Origin: Flammeovirgaceae bacterium UBA5008
GTDB lineage: Bacteria > Bacteroidota > Bacteroidia > Cytophagales > Cyclobacteriaceae
Direction of reading: 5' to 3'
DNA: 64,000 bases
NCBI GenBank assembly: GCA_002398365.1
Contig: DGYK01000010.1
Location: 50,220 to 114,219, forward strand
A program made the position numbers and the translations under genes. Of the stretch, positions 54,561-63,770 are shown piece after piece; position 1 is the first letter of the stretch; each line of letters begins with the position of its first letter. The notes beneath the pieces were generated by a model. That model had not been told where the DNA came from. It did no database searches and worked only from the letters and a program-made list of their open reading frames with translations.

Positions 54561-57500
54561 TTATTCTATAGTGTCCAACACAAAGGTAGGAGAAAATGTT
54601 CCAACTTCTGTTTTTTGTGTCACTTTTGGCGATAGATCCGTCAGCCAGCGTACATCTTGCTTTTCGCCAATGACGCCTACTTCGGCCCATTTTTTCAATT
54701 CGTTGATCAATTGATTCGAAGCTTTTACTCGTCCGGAACGCGATAGCAACTCGGCTTGCATAGAATCAAAATCATCTTTCAGGAACATTTTGATGGATGA
54801 GTTGCCCGCATTTTTCTTACAAATCTTATCAATCGAATCGATAAAATCACGATTCACATCTTGCACAGTAAATCGCAACGCCAACCCCTGCACTTTTTTG
54901 CTTGCCAATTCATTCAACAAATCAATCGAACGGATTTTGAATTCCAAGCTTTGGTCGCCCCACGCTTTTTTAACAATATTCCCTTCAATAAATAGGAATA
55001 GACTAGGCATCAGGAAGGATTTGAATTTGAGGTAATCATCGCTCCATAAAACCACTTCCGCTTTGCCACTGTAATCTTCAATGAACATTTTTCCGAAAGG
55101 CCGCCCCGTTTTCGTCATGCGATGTTCTACCGAAGCCACAATACCACCTATTTTGCATTCCTTGCCTTCGTTCCCTTCCAATTCACTCAAGGTGGATACA
55201 GGAGTATTGCAAAAAGCGTCCATTTCAAATTTGAAATTGTCTAGCGGGTGGCCGGAAATGTAAACGCCTACTACTTCTTTCTCAAAATGTAATTTTTCAA
55301 TTTCACTGAAAGGCTCTATCGGATCAACTTTCGGTAAGGGCATTTGTGTACCGGTGCTACTGCCAAACAAACTTGCTTGCGCACTTTGTGATTCTTGCTG
55401 CAGTTTGGCAGAGTACTTAATTACTTTCTCCGTTAAAGAAAGATCGCCTTCTTTCGCGGCAATGTATTGTCTGCGATGATATTCGGTAAAACAATCAAAG
55501 GCACCAGACAGGGCAAGACATTCAAACGTTTTTTTGTTGACAGCCCGTTGATTCAATCGCTTGGCAAAATCAAACAAATCTTTATAAGGGCCGCGCGCAT
55601 CGCGCTCTTGAATGATCGATTCAACCGCTGCATCGCCTGCTCCTTTGATCGCTCCAAGCCCAAAACGAATTTGTCCTTCTTTGTTTACTTCAAAATACAC
55701 ACCCGATTCATTTACATGCGGCCCCAACACTTCAATATTTTGTTTGCGGCATTCTTCAATAAAGTAAGTGACACTATCTAAATTACTTTGCGAATGCGTG
55801 AGTACCGCGGCCATATATTCAGCCGGATAATTTGCTTTCAGATAAGCAGTTTGATAGGCTACCAAAGAATAGCAAGTAGAGTGCGATTTGTTAAAAGCGT
55901 ATTGCGCAAAAGCCTCCCAGTCTTTCCACACTTTCTCGGCAATCTGTTCATCGTGGTTGTTCTTTTTACAACCTTCAATGAACTTGCTCTTCATCTTGTC
56001 GAGCACGTCTTTCTGCTTCTTACCCATCGCTTTCCGCAGCACGTCCGCATCACCTTTTGAAAAGTTGGCGAGCTTCTGCGACAGCAACATCACCTGCTCT
56101 TGATATACTGTGATTCCGTACGTGTCCTTCAAATACTCTTCCATCTCGGGCAAGTCGTATTTGATTGGTTCACGACCATGCTTCCGTGCAATGAAGTTGG
56201 GAATGTATTCCATCGGGCCCGGACGATACAAGGCGTTCATGGCAATTAAGTCTTCGAACTTATCGGGTTTCAATCCTTTCAGGTACGCTTGCATACCATC
56301 CGATTCGAACTGGAATGTGCCGGTGGTTTCGCCTCGTTGGTAGAGCTGATACGTTTTTGGATCGGTGAGCGGAATTTTGTCAATATCAATATCAATGCCC
56401 TGCCGTTTTTTAATATTGCGAATGGCGGTGGTGATGATGGTAAGCGTTGTCAAACCTAAAAAGTCCATCTTCAACATGCCCGCGCTTTCTACCACACTGT
56501 TGTCGAATTGCGTGACCAGCATGTTCGAATCTTTCGCAGTAGAGACCGGAACGAATTTGGTCAGATCATCGGGTGTGATGATAACTCCACAAGCGTGGGT
56601 GCCCGTGTTTCGAAGTGAACCTTCTAAAATCACCGCTTGCTTAAGCACTTGCGCTTTCAAGTCCGTGCCTTTTTTTAGGTCGTTCAATTCTTTTACTTCT
56701 TCGAACGCTTTCGCCAATGAAGTGCCCGGGCGCTCGGGTACGAGCTTGGCAATGTTATTGGATTCCGTCAATGGCAGTTCCATCACACGCGCGCAATCGC
56801 GAATAGAAGATTTGGCAGCCATGGTGCCGTATGTGATGATTTGTGCTACCTGATTGTGACCGTATTTTTCAATCACATATTGTAACACTTTGTCGCGCCC
56901 TTCATCATCAAAGTCAATATCAATATCGGGAAGTGAAACGCGATCGGGATTGAGAAAACGCTCGAACAGCAAATCGTAAGCAATCGGGTCTACATTCGTA
57001 ATACCAATGCAATAGGCTACTGCTGATCCTGCTGCCGATCCACGACCCGGTCCTACAGATACACCCATCTCACGTGCCTTTGATGTAAAATCTTGTACAA
57101 TCAAAAAGTATCCGGGATAACCGGTTTTTTTGATGGTCTCTAATTCAAAATCAATGCGTTCTTTTATTTCCGGTGTGATCTCCTGATATCTTCGCTTTGC
57201 ACCTTCATAGGTGAGGTAGTGGAGATATTCATCTTCGCTGGAAAACTCACTTGGAATTTGAAACTTCGGCAGCAACACATTGCGCTTCAGTTCATACTTT
57301 TCGATTTTATCGACAATCTCGCTGATGGTTTCAATGGCCTCCGGCAAATCGCGGAAGAGGGTTTTCATTTCCTCCTGCGTTTTGAAGTAAAATTGATTGT
57401 TGGGTAAACCATAGCGTGTTCCTCGGCCTGTGCCGATAGGAGTAGACTGAAATTCGCCTTCTTTAATACACAACAAAACATCGTGTGCGTTGGACTCTTC

Positions 57501-58844
57501 TTTTTCTAAATAGAAGCATTCGTTCGCTGCGAAATATTTGACATTGTATTTCCTTGCAAACTTCAACAATGTTTCATTCACCCGATCTTCTTCGGGCATG
57601 TTGTGGCGATTCAGTTCAATATAAAAATCATCGCCAAACAACTGATGCCACCATTTGAAGGCTTCTTCAGCCTGGCGTTCGCCCACATGTAAAATCAAAT
57701 AGGGAACCTCGCCCGCCAAGCTCCCGGTGGTGGCAATTACACCTTCTTTATATTGTGCAATCAACGCTTTGTCAACTCGCGGATAGATGCCGTATAATCC
57801 TTCTATGAACCCGAGCGAACTCAACTTGGCTAAATTCTGATACCCCGTTTTGTTTTTTGCTAGGAGGACTTGTTGATATCGTTTATCAGGGTTGTCCTTG
57901 GTAAACTTGAGTGTTTTGCGTTCTTCTGAAACATAAAATTCACAACCGACAATCGGCTTGATGTTGTTCTTTAGTGCTTCGCTTACAAATTTGAATGCGC
58001 CATACATATTGCCAAAGTCGGTCATAGCAATAGCATCCATTTGAGAAGCCTTTGCTTTGGCAATTAACTCAGCAACATCGGGCACAGCTTGTAACACGGA
58101 GTATTGCGAGTGAACATGCAAATGATAGTATGGCTTGTCGGTGAGTTCAATTTCGTTGGCTTCGCTGTAATCAACTCCTTTCGCTTTGGCGCGCTTGGTA
58201 GAATTACCTGCATCCAGCTTAGGAGCTTCGTACTGAATTTCGTCAGCTTGCGTGCCATCTACCGTTTCAACTACTTTTCGTTGTAGTAGTCCGAAAAATG
58301 ATTTTGAGGTGGCGTCTACATCATAAGCCGCATCATGCGCATCTTCAAATCCGGTACCAAAGAGTTTTTCATACAACTCATGCAGGCGCGGCATTTTCAA
58401 TTTACCGCCCATCCCTCCGGGAAGTTGACAAAACTCGGTGGACGCTATGCCGGTATCAATTTTTTGCAACGACATAAATAAGTCACTGCTCAATTCATTG
58501 CGCAACAATTCCGCACCGATAATAGAAATATCAAATTCGATATTGTGGCCTACCAGCGCTTTGGTTTTGCCCACATCAACATTGAATTGACGAAGTACCT
58601 CAGTCAGATCATGACCTTCTTCTAATGCACGTTGCGTAGAGATACCATGAACTTGTTCTGCTTTGAAAGGAATATCAAAGCCATCCGGCTTGATGATGAA
58701 GTTTTTTTGAGAGATCAGTTTGCCTTTGCCATCGTGCAGTTGCCACGCTAGCTGCACCAGACGAGGCCAGTTTTCAAAGTCGGTGAGAGGTGCGTTTTTA
58801 TTTCTAGGAAGCCCCGTGGTTTCCGTATCAAAAATCAAATACAT
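54561..58844 (-). CDS. dnaE: DNA polymerase III alpha subunit with a fused proofreading exonuclease
   Basis: This 1427-residue replicative polymerase begins with a DnaQ-like 3'-5' exonuclease (1-190): D6/E8 in FDTETTG, D105 in GHNIEFD, and H170/D175 in AHDAAYD. After a linker (about 190-235) comes the PHP domain (HLHVHSQYSV at 241-250). The polymerase core follows, with GPGRGSAAGSAVAY and the metal-binding D640/D642/D644 in PDIDIDF; then a helix-hairpin-helix region and an OB fold near KIGGIVASVEHRMTK. In most bacteria the exonuclease is a separate subunit. Proofreading and synthesis on one chain is known in some Bacteroidota. Confidence 0.95.
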   Translation of the reverse strand: MYLIFDTETTGLPRNKNAPLTDFENWPRLVQLAWQLHDGKGKLISQKNFIIKPDGFDIPFKAEQVHGISTQRALEEGHDLTEVLRQFNVDVGKTKALVGHNIEFDISIIGAELLRNELSSDLFMSLQKIDTGIASTEFCQLPGGMGGKLKMPRLHELYEKLFGTGFEDAHDAAYDVDATSKSFFGLLQRKVVETVDGTQADEIQYEAPKLDAGNSTKRAKAKGVDYSEANEIELTDKPYYHLHVHSQYSVLQAVPDVAELIAKAKASQMDAIAMTDFGNMYGAFKFVSEALKNNIKPIVGCEFYVSEERKTLKFTKDNPDKRYQQVLLAKNKTGYQNLAKLSSLGFIEGLYGIYPRVDKALIAQYKEGVIATTGSLAGEVPYLILHVGERQAEEAFKWWHQLFGDDFYIELNRHNMPEEDRVNETLLKFARKYNVKYFAANECFYLEKEESNAHDVLLCIKEGEFQSTPIGTGRGTRYGLPNNQFYFKTQEEMKTLFRDLPEAIETISEIVDKIEKYELKRNVLLPKFQIPSEFSSEDEYLHYLTYEGAKRRYQEITPEIKERIDFELETIKKTGYPGYFLIVQDFTSKAREMGVSVGPGRGSAAGSAVAYCIGITNVDPIAYDLLFERFLNPDRVSLPDIDIDFDDEGRDKVLQYVIEKYGHNQVAQIITYGTMAAKSSIRDCARVMELPLTESNNIAKLVPERPGTSLAKAFEEVKELNDLKKGTDLKAQVLKQAVILEGSLRNTGTHACGVIITPDDLTKFVPVSTAKDSNMLVTQFDNSVVESAGMLKMDFLGLTTLTIITTAIRNIKKRQGIDIDIDKIPLTDPKTYQLYQRGETTGTFQFESDGMQAYLKGLKPDKFEDLIAMNALYRPGPMEYIPNFIARKHGREPIKYDLPEMEEYLKDTYGITVYQEQVMLLSQKLANFSKGDADVLRKAMGKKQKDVLDKMKSKFIEGCKKNNHDEQIAEKVWKDWEAFAQYAFNKSHSTCYSLVAYQTAYLKANYPAEYMAAVLTHSQSNLDSVTYFIEECRKQNIEVLGPHVNESGVYFEVNKEGQIRFGLGAIKGAGDAAVESIIQERDARGPYKDLFDFAKRLNQRAVNKKTFECLALSGAFDCFTEYHRRQYIAAKEGDLSLTEKVIKYSAKLQQESQSAQASLFGSSTGTQMPLPKVDPIEPFSEIEKLHFEKEVVGVYISGHPLDNFKFEMDAFCNTPVSTLSELEGNEGKECKIGGIVASVEHRMTKTGRPFGKMFIEDYSGKAEVVLWSDDYLKFKSFLMPSLFLFIEGNIVKKAWGDQSLEFKIRSIDLLNELASKKVQGLALRFTVQDVNRDFIDSIDKICKKNAGNSSIKMFLKDDFDSMQAELLSRSGRVKASNQLINELKKWAEVGVIGEKQDVRWLTDLSPKVTQKTEVGTFSPTFVLDTIE
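54581..54588 (-). promoter_or_regulatory. Possible -7 box for trxA
   Basis: The minus strand reads TACCTTTG, a full match to TAnnTTTG, about 50 bases before the trxA start and inside the last codons of dnaE. A TTG 13 bases upstream is closer than usual. Confidence 0.4.
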
Positions 58845-58864
58845 GCTGAAGTGGTTGAAGGACG

Positions 58865-58895
58865 TAAAAGTAGGACTTAACGATCAATGAGCCAA
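58865..58895 (-). promoter_or_regulatory. Possible promoter of dnaE
   Basis: On the minus strand TTG (58895-58893), a 20-base spacer and TACTTTTA (58872-58865), seven of eight matches to the -7 consensus, lie 21 bases before the dnaE start. Confidence 0.5.
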
Positions 58896-59032
58896 CCTGT
58901 CCCAATTCTGGATTTCAAGGCCAATAAATGGATTTTTTGGGAATCATAAAATGTGTAAGTTATTGATTATCAATACTAATTAGATTTAGGTACGCCTTTC
59001 GCAATAAGTCTGGCATGTTCAACTTAATTCTT

Positions 59033-59140
59033 ATGAAAACCGTGCTTAGCAGTATTATTACCTTTGTGAGGAAAGAATGGTTTCTTCTTACAATGGTGGC
59101 AACGATCGCCTTGATCGTAGTTCTGTTTGAGCTAAGCTAA
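59033..59140 (+). CDS. Small single-span membrane protein (35 residues)
   Basis: The ATG at 59033 opens 35 residues, ending with TAA at 59138-59140: MKTVLSSIITFVRKEWFLLT, then a membrane segment MVATIALIVVLFELS. A basic amphipathic start and one helix suggest a tail-anchored inner-membrane peptide. A weak hairpin terminator follows. Short proteins with a KEWFLL core occur in related genomes as far as I recall, but this should be checked. It is divergent from dnaE. Confidence 0.55.
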   Translation: MKTVLSSIITFVRKEWFLLTMVATIALIVVLFELS

Positions 59141-59175
59141 AAATAGATATTGTATTCCCCGAAGCCTTTTATGGC

Positions 59176-59210
59176 AAACATCAGGTCCTCGTGGCCTGAT
59201 GTTTAATTTT
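59176..59210 (+). terminator. Terminator after the 35-residue gene
   Basis: A perfect 10-base stem AAACATCAGG / CCTGATGTTT with a 9-base loop and a short T-rich tail (TAATTTT). Confidence 0.65.
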
Positions 59211-59275
59211 AGCATACGTTTAGATGTCGCTCGTTTGACGGATCGACAAACGAATGGCGCTATTTGAAAAGATTA

Positions 59276-59306
59276 TTGTTTGGTAAAACTTTGCGAAGTA
59301 TTTTTG
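59276..59306 (+). promoter_or_regulatory. Strong Bacteroidota-type promoter of the sdhCAB operon
   Basis: TTG (59276-59278), 20 bases, then TATTTTTG (59299-59306): full consensus. Transcription would start near 59313, leaving a leader of about 32 bases before the ATG at 59345. This excludes the earlier ATG-like start at 59264. Confidence 0.75.
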
Positions 59307-59344
59307 GTTTCCTATATAAATACTTTCAAACCAGACCAACATAT

Positions 59345-60016
59345 ATGAATTGGTTCTCACAACTAATAACCAGTACAATCGGTAAGAAATTGATCATGGC
59401 CCTTACCGGTCTTTTCCTCATCTCCTTTTTAATTATCCATTGCACCATCAATGCAATGATTTTTCTGAATGATGGAGGTGTAACATTTTCACACTGGGGG
59501 CACTTCATGGGCACCAACCCGGTTATCCGCACCCTCGAAATTGGCTTAGTAGCAGGTTTTCTGATTCACATCTTTCAGGGACTTCTGCTCATTAAGAAAA
59601 ACAGAGACTCTCGTCCTGTTCGCTATCAGGTCGAAGCTCCTTCTCCGAAAAGCACTTGGTACAGCCGCAGCATGGGGTTATTGGGAACCCTGTTGCTCCT
59701 TTTCTTAATCATGCACACAGCTCATTTCTGGATTCCCAACCGATCCAATCAATTTGCTACAGGGGAAGAGTTGAATCTGTATCAGATGATGTTGAATATT
59801 TTTGCTGACCCATTGATCGTAATACTCTATGTTCTTGGTTGTATTTCTCTGGCTTGGCATTTATTGCATGGCTTTTGGAGTGCGTTTCAAACACTTGGCC
59901 TCAATCATCAGCGATACAATTCGATTATTCATTTCGTTGGAACTGCTTTCGCAATTGTTGTTCCCCTGATTTTTGCTTTAATGCCAATCGCGATTTATCT
60001 CAACTGGGTTCATTAA
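59345..60016 (+). CDS. sdhC: Succinate dehydrogenase cytochrome b subunit
   Basis: The 223-residue protein has five predicted membrane segments, for example LIMALTGLFLISFLIIHCTI, and histidines in them (IIHCTI, FLIHIFQG, IMHTAHFW, AWHLLHGFWS) that bind heme b. It belongs to the single-polypeptide, di-heme SdhC type found with SdhA and SdhB in Bacteroidota. I chose the ATG at 59345 (MNWFSQLITSTIGKKL), supported by the promoter between it and an upstream frame. It is first in sdhCAB and anchors the enzyme in the inner membrane. Confidence 0.9.
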   Translation: MNWFSQLITSTIGKKLIMALTGLFLISFLIIHCTINAMIFLNDGGVTFSHWGHFMGTNPVIRTLEIGLVAGFLIHIFQGLLLIKKNRDSRPVRYQVEAPSPKSTWYSRSMGLLGTLLLLFLIMHTAHFWIPNRSNQFATGEELNLYQMMLNIFADPLIVILYVLGCISLAWHLLHGFWSAFQTLGLNHQRYNSIIHFVGTAFAIVVPLIFALMPIAIYLNWVH

Positions 60017-60046
60017 TTCATTTAACAAGACTTTCAAGAAACTAAT

Positions 60047-61969
60047 ATGGCGCTTGATTCAAAGATTCCCGAAGGCTCATTGGCCGAAAAATGGAGTAAA
60101 CATAAGTTTAACCTGAAGTTGGTTAACCCCGCAAATAAACGCAAGTACGATGTAATTGTAGTGGGTACCGGATTAGCCGGAGCCTCTGCCGCTGCATCGC
60201 TGGGTGAATTAGGTTATAATGTAAAGGCTTTCTGTTTTCAGGATAGCCCAAGACGTGCCCATTCGATTGCTGCACAAGGTGGTATTAACGCAGCCAAGAA
60301 TTATCAAAATGATGGCGACAGTGTGTACCGTCTCTTTTACGATACCATTAAAGGTGGAGATTATCGCGCTCGCGAAGCTAATGTGCATCGTTTGGCGGAG
60401 GTGAGTGTAAACATCATCGACCAATGCGTGGCACAAGGTGTACCATTCGCTCGTGAATATGGCGGAACACTTGCAAACCGTTCGTTTGGTGGTGCGCAAG
60501 TTTCCAGAACGTTTTATGCTCGTGGTCAAACCGGACAACAATTGTTATTGGGTGCTTACTCTGCGCTCAATCGCCAAATTGCGAATGGCAAAGTGAAAAT
60601 GTACAATCGCACCGAAATGCTCGATGTGGTGGTTGTAGATGGAAAGGCGAGAGGTATTGTTACCCGCGATTTAGTGACCGGCAAAATCGAATCACACAGT
60701 GCACACGCAGTGTTGCTTTGCACCGGTGGGTACGGCAACGTGTTTTTCTTGTCTACCAATGCAAAAGGAAGTAATGTAACTGCTGCGTGGCGCGCACACA
60801 AGAAGGGAGCATTTTTTGCCAACCCATGTTTTACTCAAATCCATCCAACTTGTATTCCCGTTTCCGGGGATCATCAATCTAAGCTTACGCTGATGTCCGA
60901 ATCGTTGCGTAACGATGGTCGGGTGTGGGTGCCAAGAGAAGCTAAGAAAGGATTGAAAGCCAAAGATGCGGCTTCTATTCCGGAAGCAGATAGAGATTAT
61001 TTCCTCGAAAGAAAATATCCATCATTTGGAAACTTAGTTCCCCGTGACGTAGCATCACGCAACGCCAAGTATGTGTGCGATGAGGGCCGTGGTGTGGGAG
61101 CTACAGGACTTGCCGTGTTTTTGGATTTTGCCGATGCGATCAAGCGAGATGGCCGTGCAGTAATTGAAGCCAAATACGGCAACTTGTTTGACATGTATAA
61201 ACAGATTACAGGTGATGATCCTTATACGATGCCAATGATGATTTACCCTGCGGTGCACTACACCATGGGCGGGCTATGGGTAGATTATAATTTAATGACC
61301 ACCGTTCCCGGTTTGTATGCATTAGGCGAGTGCAACTTCAGTGATCACGGAGCTAACCGACTTGGTGCCAGCGCCTTGATGCAAGGTTTGGCAGATGGTT
61401 ACTTCGTCATTCCATACACCTTAGGTGATTATTTAGCAACCATTGGTTGGAAAGACAAAGTAGATATCAATCACCCTGCATTTGCAGAATCAATAAAATC
61501 GGTAACAGATCGCCAAGAGAAATTATTGTCGATTAAAGGCAAGAAGACGGTTGACCAATTGCATCGTGAGTTAGGTTTAACCATGTGGGAATATTGCGGC
61601 ATGAGCAGAAGCGAAAGTGGTTTGAAGAAAGCCAAGCAAATCATTCAAGATATCAAGAAAGAGTTTTGGACAAATGTGAATGTGCTGGGCAGCGGAAATG
61701 AGTTGAATATGGAGCTGGAAAAAGCCAACCGCGTAGCCGACTTCATTGAACTTGGAGAGTTGATGGTAGATGATGCATTGAATCGCACAGAGTCTTGTGG
61801 TGGACATTTCCGCGAAGAATCGCAAATGGATGGAGAAGCTTTGCGTAATGACAAAGACTTTTTCTATGTTTCTGCCTGGGAATACAAGGGCGAAGGCGAG
61901 CAGCAAGCTTTGCATAAAGATCCACTTGTTTACGAGTTTGTGAAACCATCGCAGAGAAGCTATAAATAG
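60047..61969 (+). CDS. sdhA: Succinate dehydrogenase flavoprotein subunit
   Basis: This 640-residue catalytic subunit oxidises succinate (or reduces fumarate) with covalent FAD. Landmarks are the dinucleotide-binding VIVVGTGLAGASAAASLG, the flavin-linking His in SPRRAHSIAAQGG, the active-site region ASRNAKYVCDEGRG, and HYTMGGLWVDYN, GECNFSDHGANRLG. It lies 30 bases after sdhC. The product is the SdhA of the two-domain dicarboxylate-type (non-classical, Bacteroidota) complex. A structured gap follows before sdhB. Confidence 0.95.
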   Translation: MALDSKIPEGSLAEKWSKHKFNLKLVNPANKRKYDVIVVGTGLAGASAAASLGELGYNVKAFCFQDSPRRAHSIAAQGGINAAKNYQNDGDSVYRLFYDTIKGGDYRAREANVHRLAEVSVNIIDQCVAQGVPFAREYGGTLANRSFGGAQVSRTFYARGQTGQQLLLGAYSALNRQIANGKVKMYNRTEMLDVVVVDGKARGIVTRDLVTGKIESHSAHAVLLCTGGYGNVFFLSTNAKGSNVTAAWRAHKKGAFFANPCFTQIHPTCIPVSGDHQSKLTLMSESLRNDGRVWVPREAKKGLKAKDAASIPEADRDYFLERKYPSFGNLVPRDVASRNAKYVCDEGRGVGATGLAVFLDFADAIKRDGRAVIEAKYGNLFDMYKQITGDDPYTMPMMIYPAVHYTMGGLWVDYNLMTTVPGLYALGECNFSDHGANRLGASALMQGLADGYFVIPYTLGDYLATIGWKDKVDINHPAFAESIKSVTDRQEKLLSIKGKKTVDQLHRELGLTMWEYCGMSRSESGLKKAKQIIQDIKKEFWTNVNVLGSGNELNMELEKANRVADFIELGELMVDDALNRTESCGGHFREESQMDGEALRNDKDFFYVSAWEYKGEGEQQALHKDPLVYEFVKPSQRSYK

Positions 61970-62039
61970 TTAATAGATGAAAAGTTAATAGTTAGTCGTG
62001 GCGACACATCCTATTAACGATTAACCAATAACGATTAAC
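61968..62039 (+). repeat. Repeats and hairpin between sdhA and sdhB
   Basis: AGTTAATAG occurs twice (61968-61976 and 61983-61991), ACGATTAAC occurs twice (62017-62025 and 62031-62039). GTTAATAG (61984-61991) can pair with CTATTAAC (62011-62018), enclosing a small GTCG/CGAC hairpin. The 79-base gap is unusual in an otherwise tight operon. Confidence 0.55.
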
Positions 62040-62048
62040 TCTGAAAAT

Positions 62049-62819
62049 ATGAAACTGACACTGAAAATCTGGAGACAAAAAAATAACAACAGCAAAGGCG
62101 AATTTAAGACGTATGTTCACGACCATGTGTCGCCTGATATGTCTTTTTTGGAAATGCTGGATGTACTGAATGAAGGGCTGGTGAAAAAAGGCGAAGAACC
62201 TGTTCACTTTGACCACGACTGCCGCGAAGGTATTTGCGGTATGTGCAGCTTGTACATCAATGGTCGCCCACATGGGCCTTTGCAAACAACTACCTGTCAA
62301 TTGCACATGCGTTCGTTTAAAGATGGCGAAACCATTACCATCGAGCCTTGGCGTGCGGCAGCCTTTCCTGTTGTAAAGGATTTGGTGGTAGATCGTTCAG
62401 CGTTTGACAGGATACAACAAGCTGGTGGATATGTTTCTGTCAATACCGGTGGCGTGCCGGATGGAAATGCCATTCCGGTTCCTAAAAAAGTAGCGGATGA
62501 AGCGATGGATGCTGCAGCTTGTATTGGTTGTGGAGCTTGCGTGGCAGCTTGTAAAAATGCTTCTGCCATGTTATTTGTGAGTGCGAAAGTTTCGCAATAT
62601 GCATTGTTGCCACAAGGCCAACCTGAGCGCAAAGAGCGCGTTGAAAAAATGGTTGCTCAAATGGACGAAGAAGGCTTTGGTGCTTGTACGAATACAAAAG
62701 CGTGCGAGGCTGAGTGTCCGAAGTCCATTAAGATTACGAACATCGCCCGCATGAACCGCGAATACTACTCTTCGATGTTTACCAACTACGAAGTGACGGT
62801 GAGCGGTGGTGGCGATTAA
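62049..62819 (+). CDS. sdhB: Succinate dehydrogenase iron-sulfur subunit
   Basis: This 256-residue subunit passes electrons through three iron-sulfur clusters to the membrane part. The [2Fe-2S] ligands are in DCREGICGMCSLYING, and the C-terminal clusters are bound by CIGCGACVAACKNAS and CEAECPKS. It is last in sdhCAB and is followed by a strong terminator. Confidence 0.95.
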   Translation: MKLTLKIWRQKNNNSKGEFKTYVHDHVSPDMSFLEMLDVLNEGLVKKGEEPVHFDHDCREGICGMCSLYINGRPHGPLQTTTCQLHMRSFKDGETITIEPWRAAAFPVVKDLVVDRSAFDRIQQAGGYVSVNTGGVPDGNAIPVPKKVADEAMDAAACIGCGACVAACKNASAMLFVSAKVSQYALLPQGQPERKERVEKMVAQMDEEGFGACTNTKACEAECPKSIKITNIARMNREYYSSMFTNYEVTVSGGGD

Positions 62820-62843
62820 TTCCTCAATGAACCAATAGAAATA

Positions 62844-62868
62844 AAAAACCCGGTCAAGCCGGGTTTTT
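62844..62868. terminator. Terminator between sdhB and dapA
   Basis: A 10-base stem AAAAACCCGG / CCGGGTTTTT with a 5-base loop. The A-run and T-run make it bidirectional, serving both sdhB and the convergent dapA. Confidence 0.9.
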
Positions 62869-62889
62869 GCTTTATAGAGACTTTTGATT

Positions 62890-63768
62890 TTATTTCTTAG
62901 CTGTGATCAGATCGATCTTTTTTTGCAAACTGTTGGAAGCTTTCACTAACGGCAGTCGCACTTGACCATTTCCGATTTTCAATAAACTTAGTAAGTGTTT
63001 CAATCCTACTGGATTTCCTTCTTCGTACATCGGGCTGTTTATATCAATTAACTTAAAAGCCTCTGTTTTTGCTTTTCTGTAGTTGCCGACAAAAGCGAAC
63101 TCCTTCATTTTTTTGAACACTACCGGATAGGCATTCGCCAATACGGAGATCACACCTTCGCCACCGATGGAATAAATCGGAAGGGTAAGCATGTCGTCAC
63201 CGGAAATCAATAGAAAGTCGGCCGGTTTTTCTTTGGCGATTTGAAGGCACTGCTCCAAGTTTCCGGATGCCTCCTTGATTCCAATAATCATCTTGTGTTT
63301 TGCCAGACGCAAGGTAGTGGCTGCACTCATGTTAGAGGCCGTTCTCCCCGGCACATTGTAAAGAATAATCGGCAGGGGACTTGCATTCGCTACTGCTACA
63401 AAATGTTGGTAGATGCCCTCTTGTGAAGGCTTGTTGTAGTAGGGGCTCACGGAAAGTAATGCATCCACTCCACTCAAATCGGTAGAGCGGATTTCATCAA
63501 TTACATGCTGGGTATTGTTTCCGCCTATACCATATACAATCGGCAGTTTCTTTGAATTGTGTGCGATCACGAATTTTAAAACACTGCTTTTTTCTTCCTT
63601 GGTGAGTGTGGCCGATTCGCCTGTAGTGCCCATCACCACATAATAATCAACTCCTTTGGCAGTATGGGTAAGCAACTTTTTTAGTGAAGCAAAATCAATT
63701 TGTCCATCTTCATGAAATGGCGTTACGAGTGCCACGCCTGTGCCGTATAATTTTTTGAACTGAATCAT
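62890..63768 (-). CDS. dapA: 4-hydroxy-tetrahydrodipicolinate synthase
   Basis: This 292-residue aldolase condenses pyruvate and aspartate semialdehyde on the way to lysine and diaminopimelate. Seen are GTGVALVTPFHEDG, the VMGTTGESATLTKEE motif, YNVPGRTASNMS, and the Schiff-base lysine in MIIGIKEASGNLEQ. It is 2 bases downstream of an incomplete gene on the same strand, so the two are co-transcribed. Confidence 0.95.
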   Translation of the reverse strand: MIQFKKLYGTGVALVTPFHEDGQIDFASLKKLLTHTAKGVDYYVVMGTTGESATLTKEEKSSVLKFVIAHNSKKLPIVYGIGGNNTQHVIDEIRSTDLSGVDALLSVSPYYNKPSQEGIYQHFVAVANASPLPIILYNVPGRTASNMSAATTLRLAKHKMIIGIKEASGNLEQCLQIAKEKPADFLLISGDDMLTLPIYSIGGEGVISVLANAYPVVFKKMKEFAFVGNYRKAKTEAFKLIDINSPMYEEGNPVGLKHLLSLLKIGNGQVRLPLVKASNSLQKKIDLITAKK

Positions 63769-63770
63769 TT

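Noticed and set aside
59264..59344. Longer N-terminus for sdhC
   Set aside because: A full-consensus promoter lies inside it, and the added residues do not fit the SdhC family.
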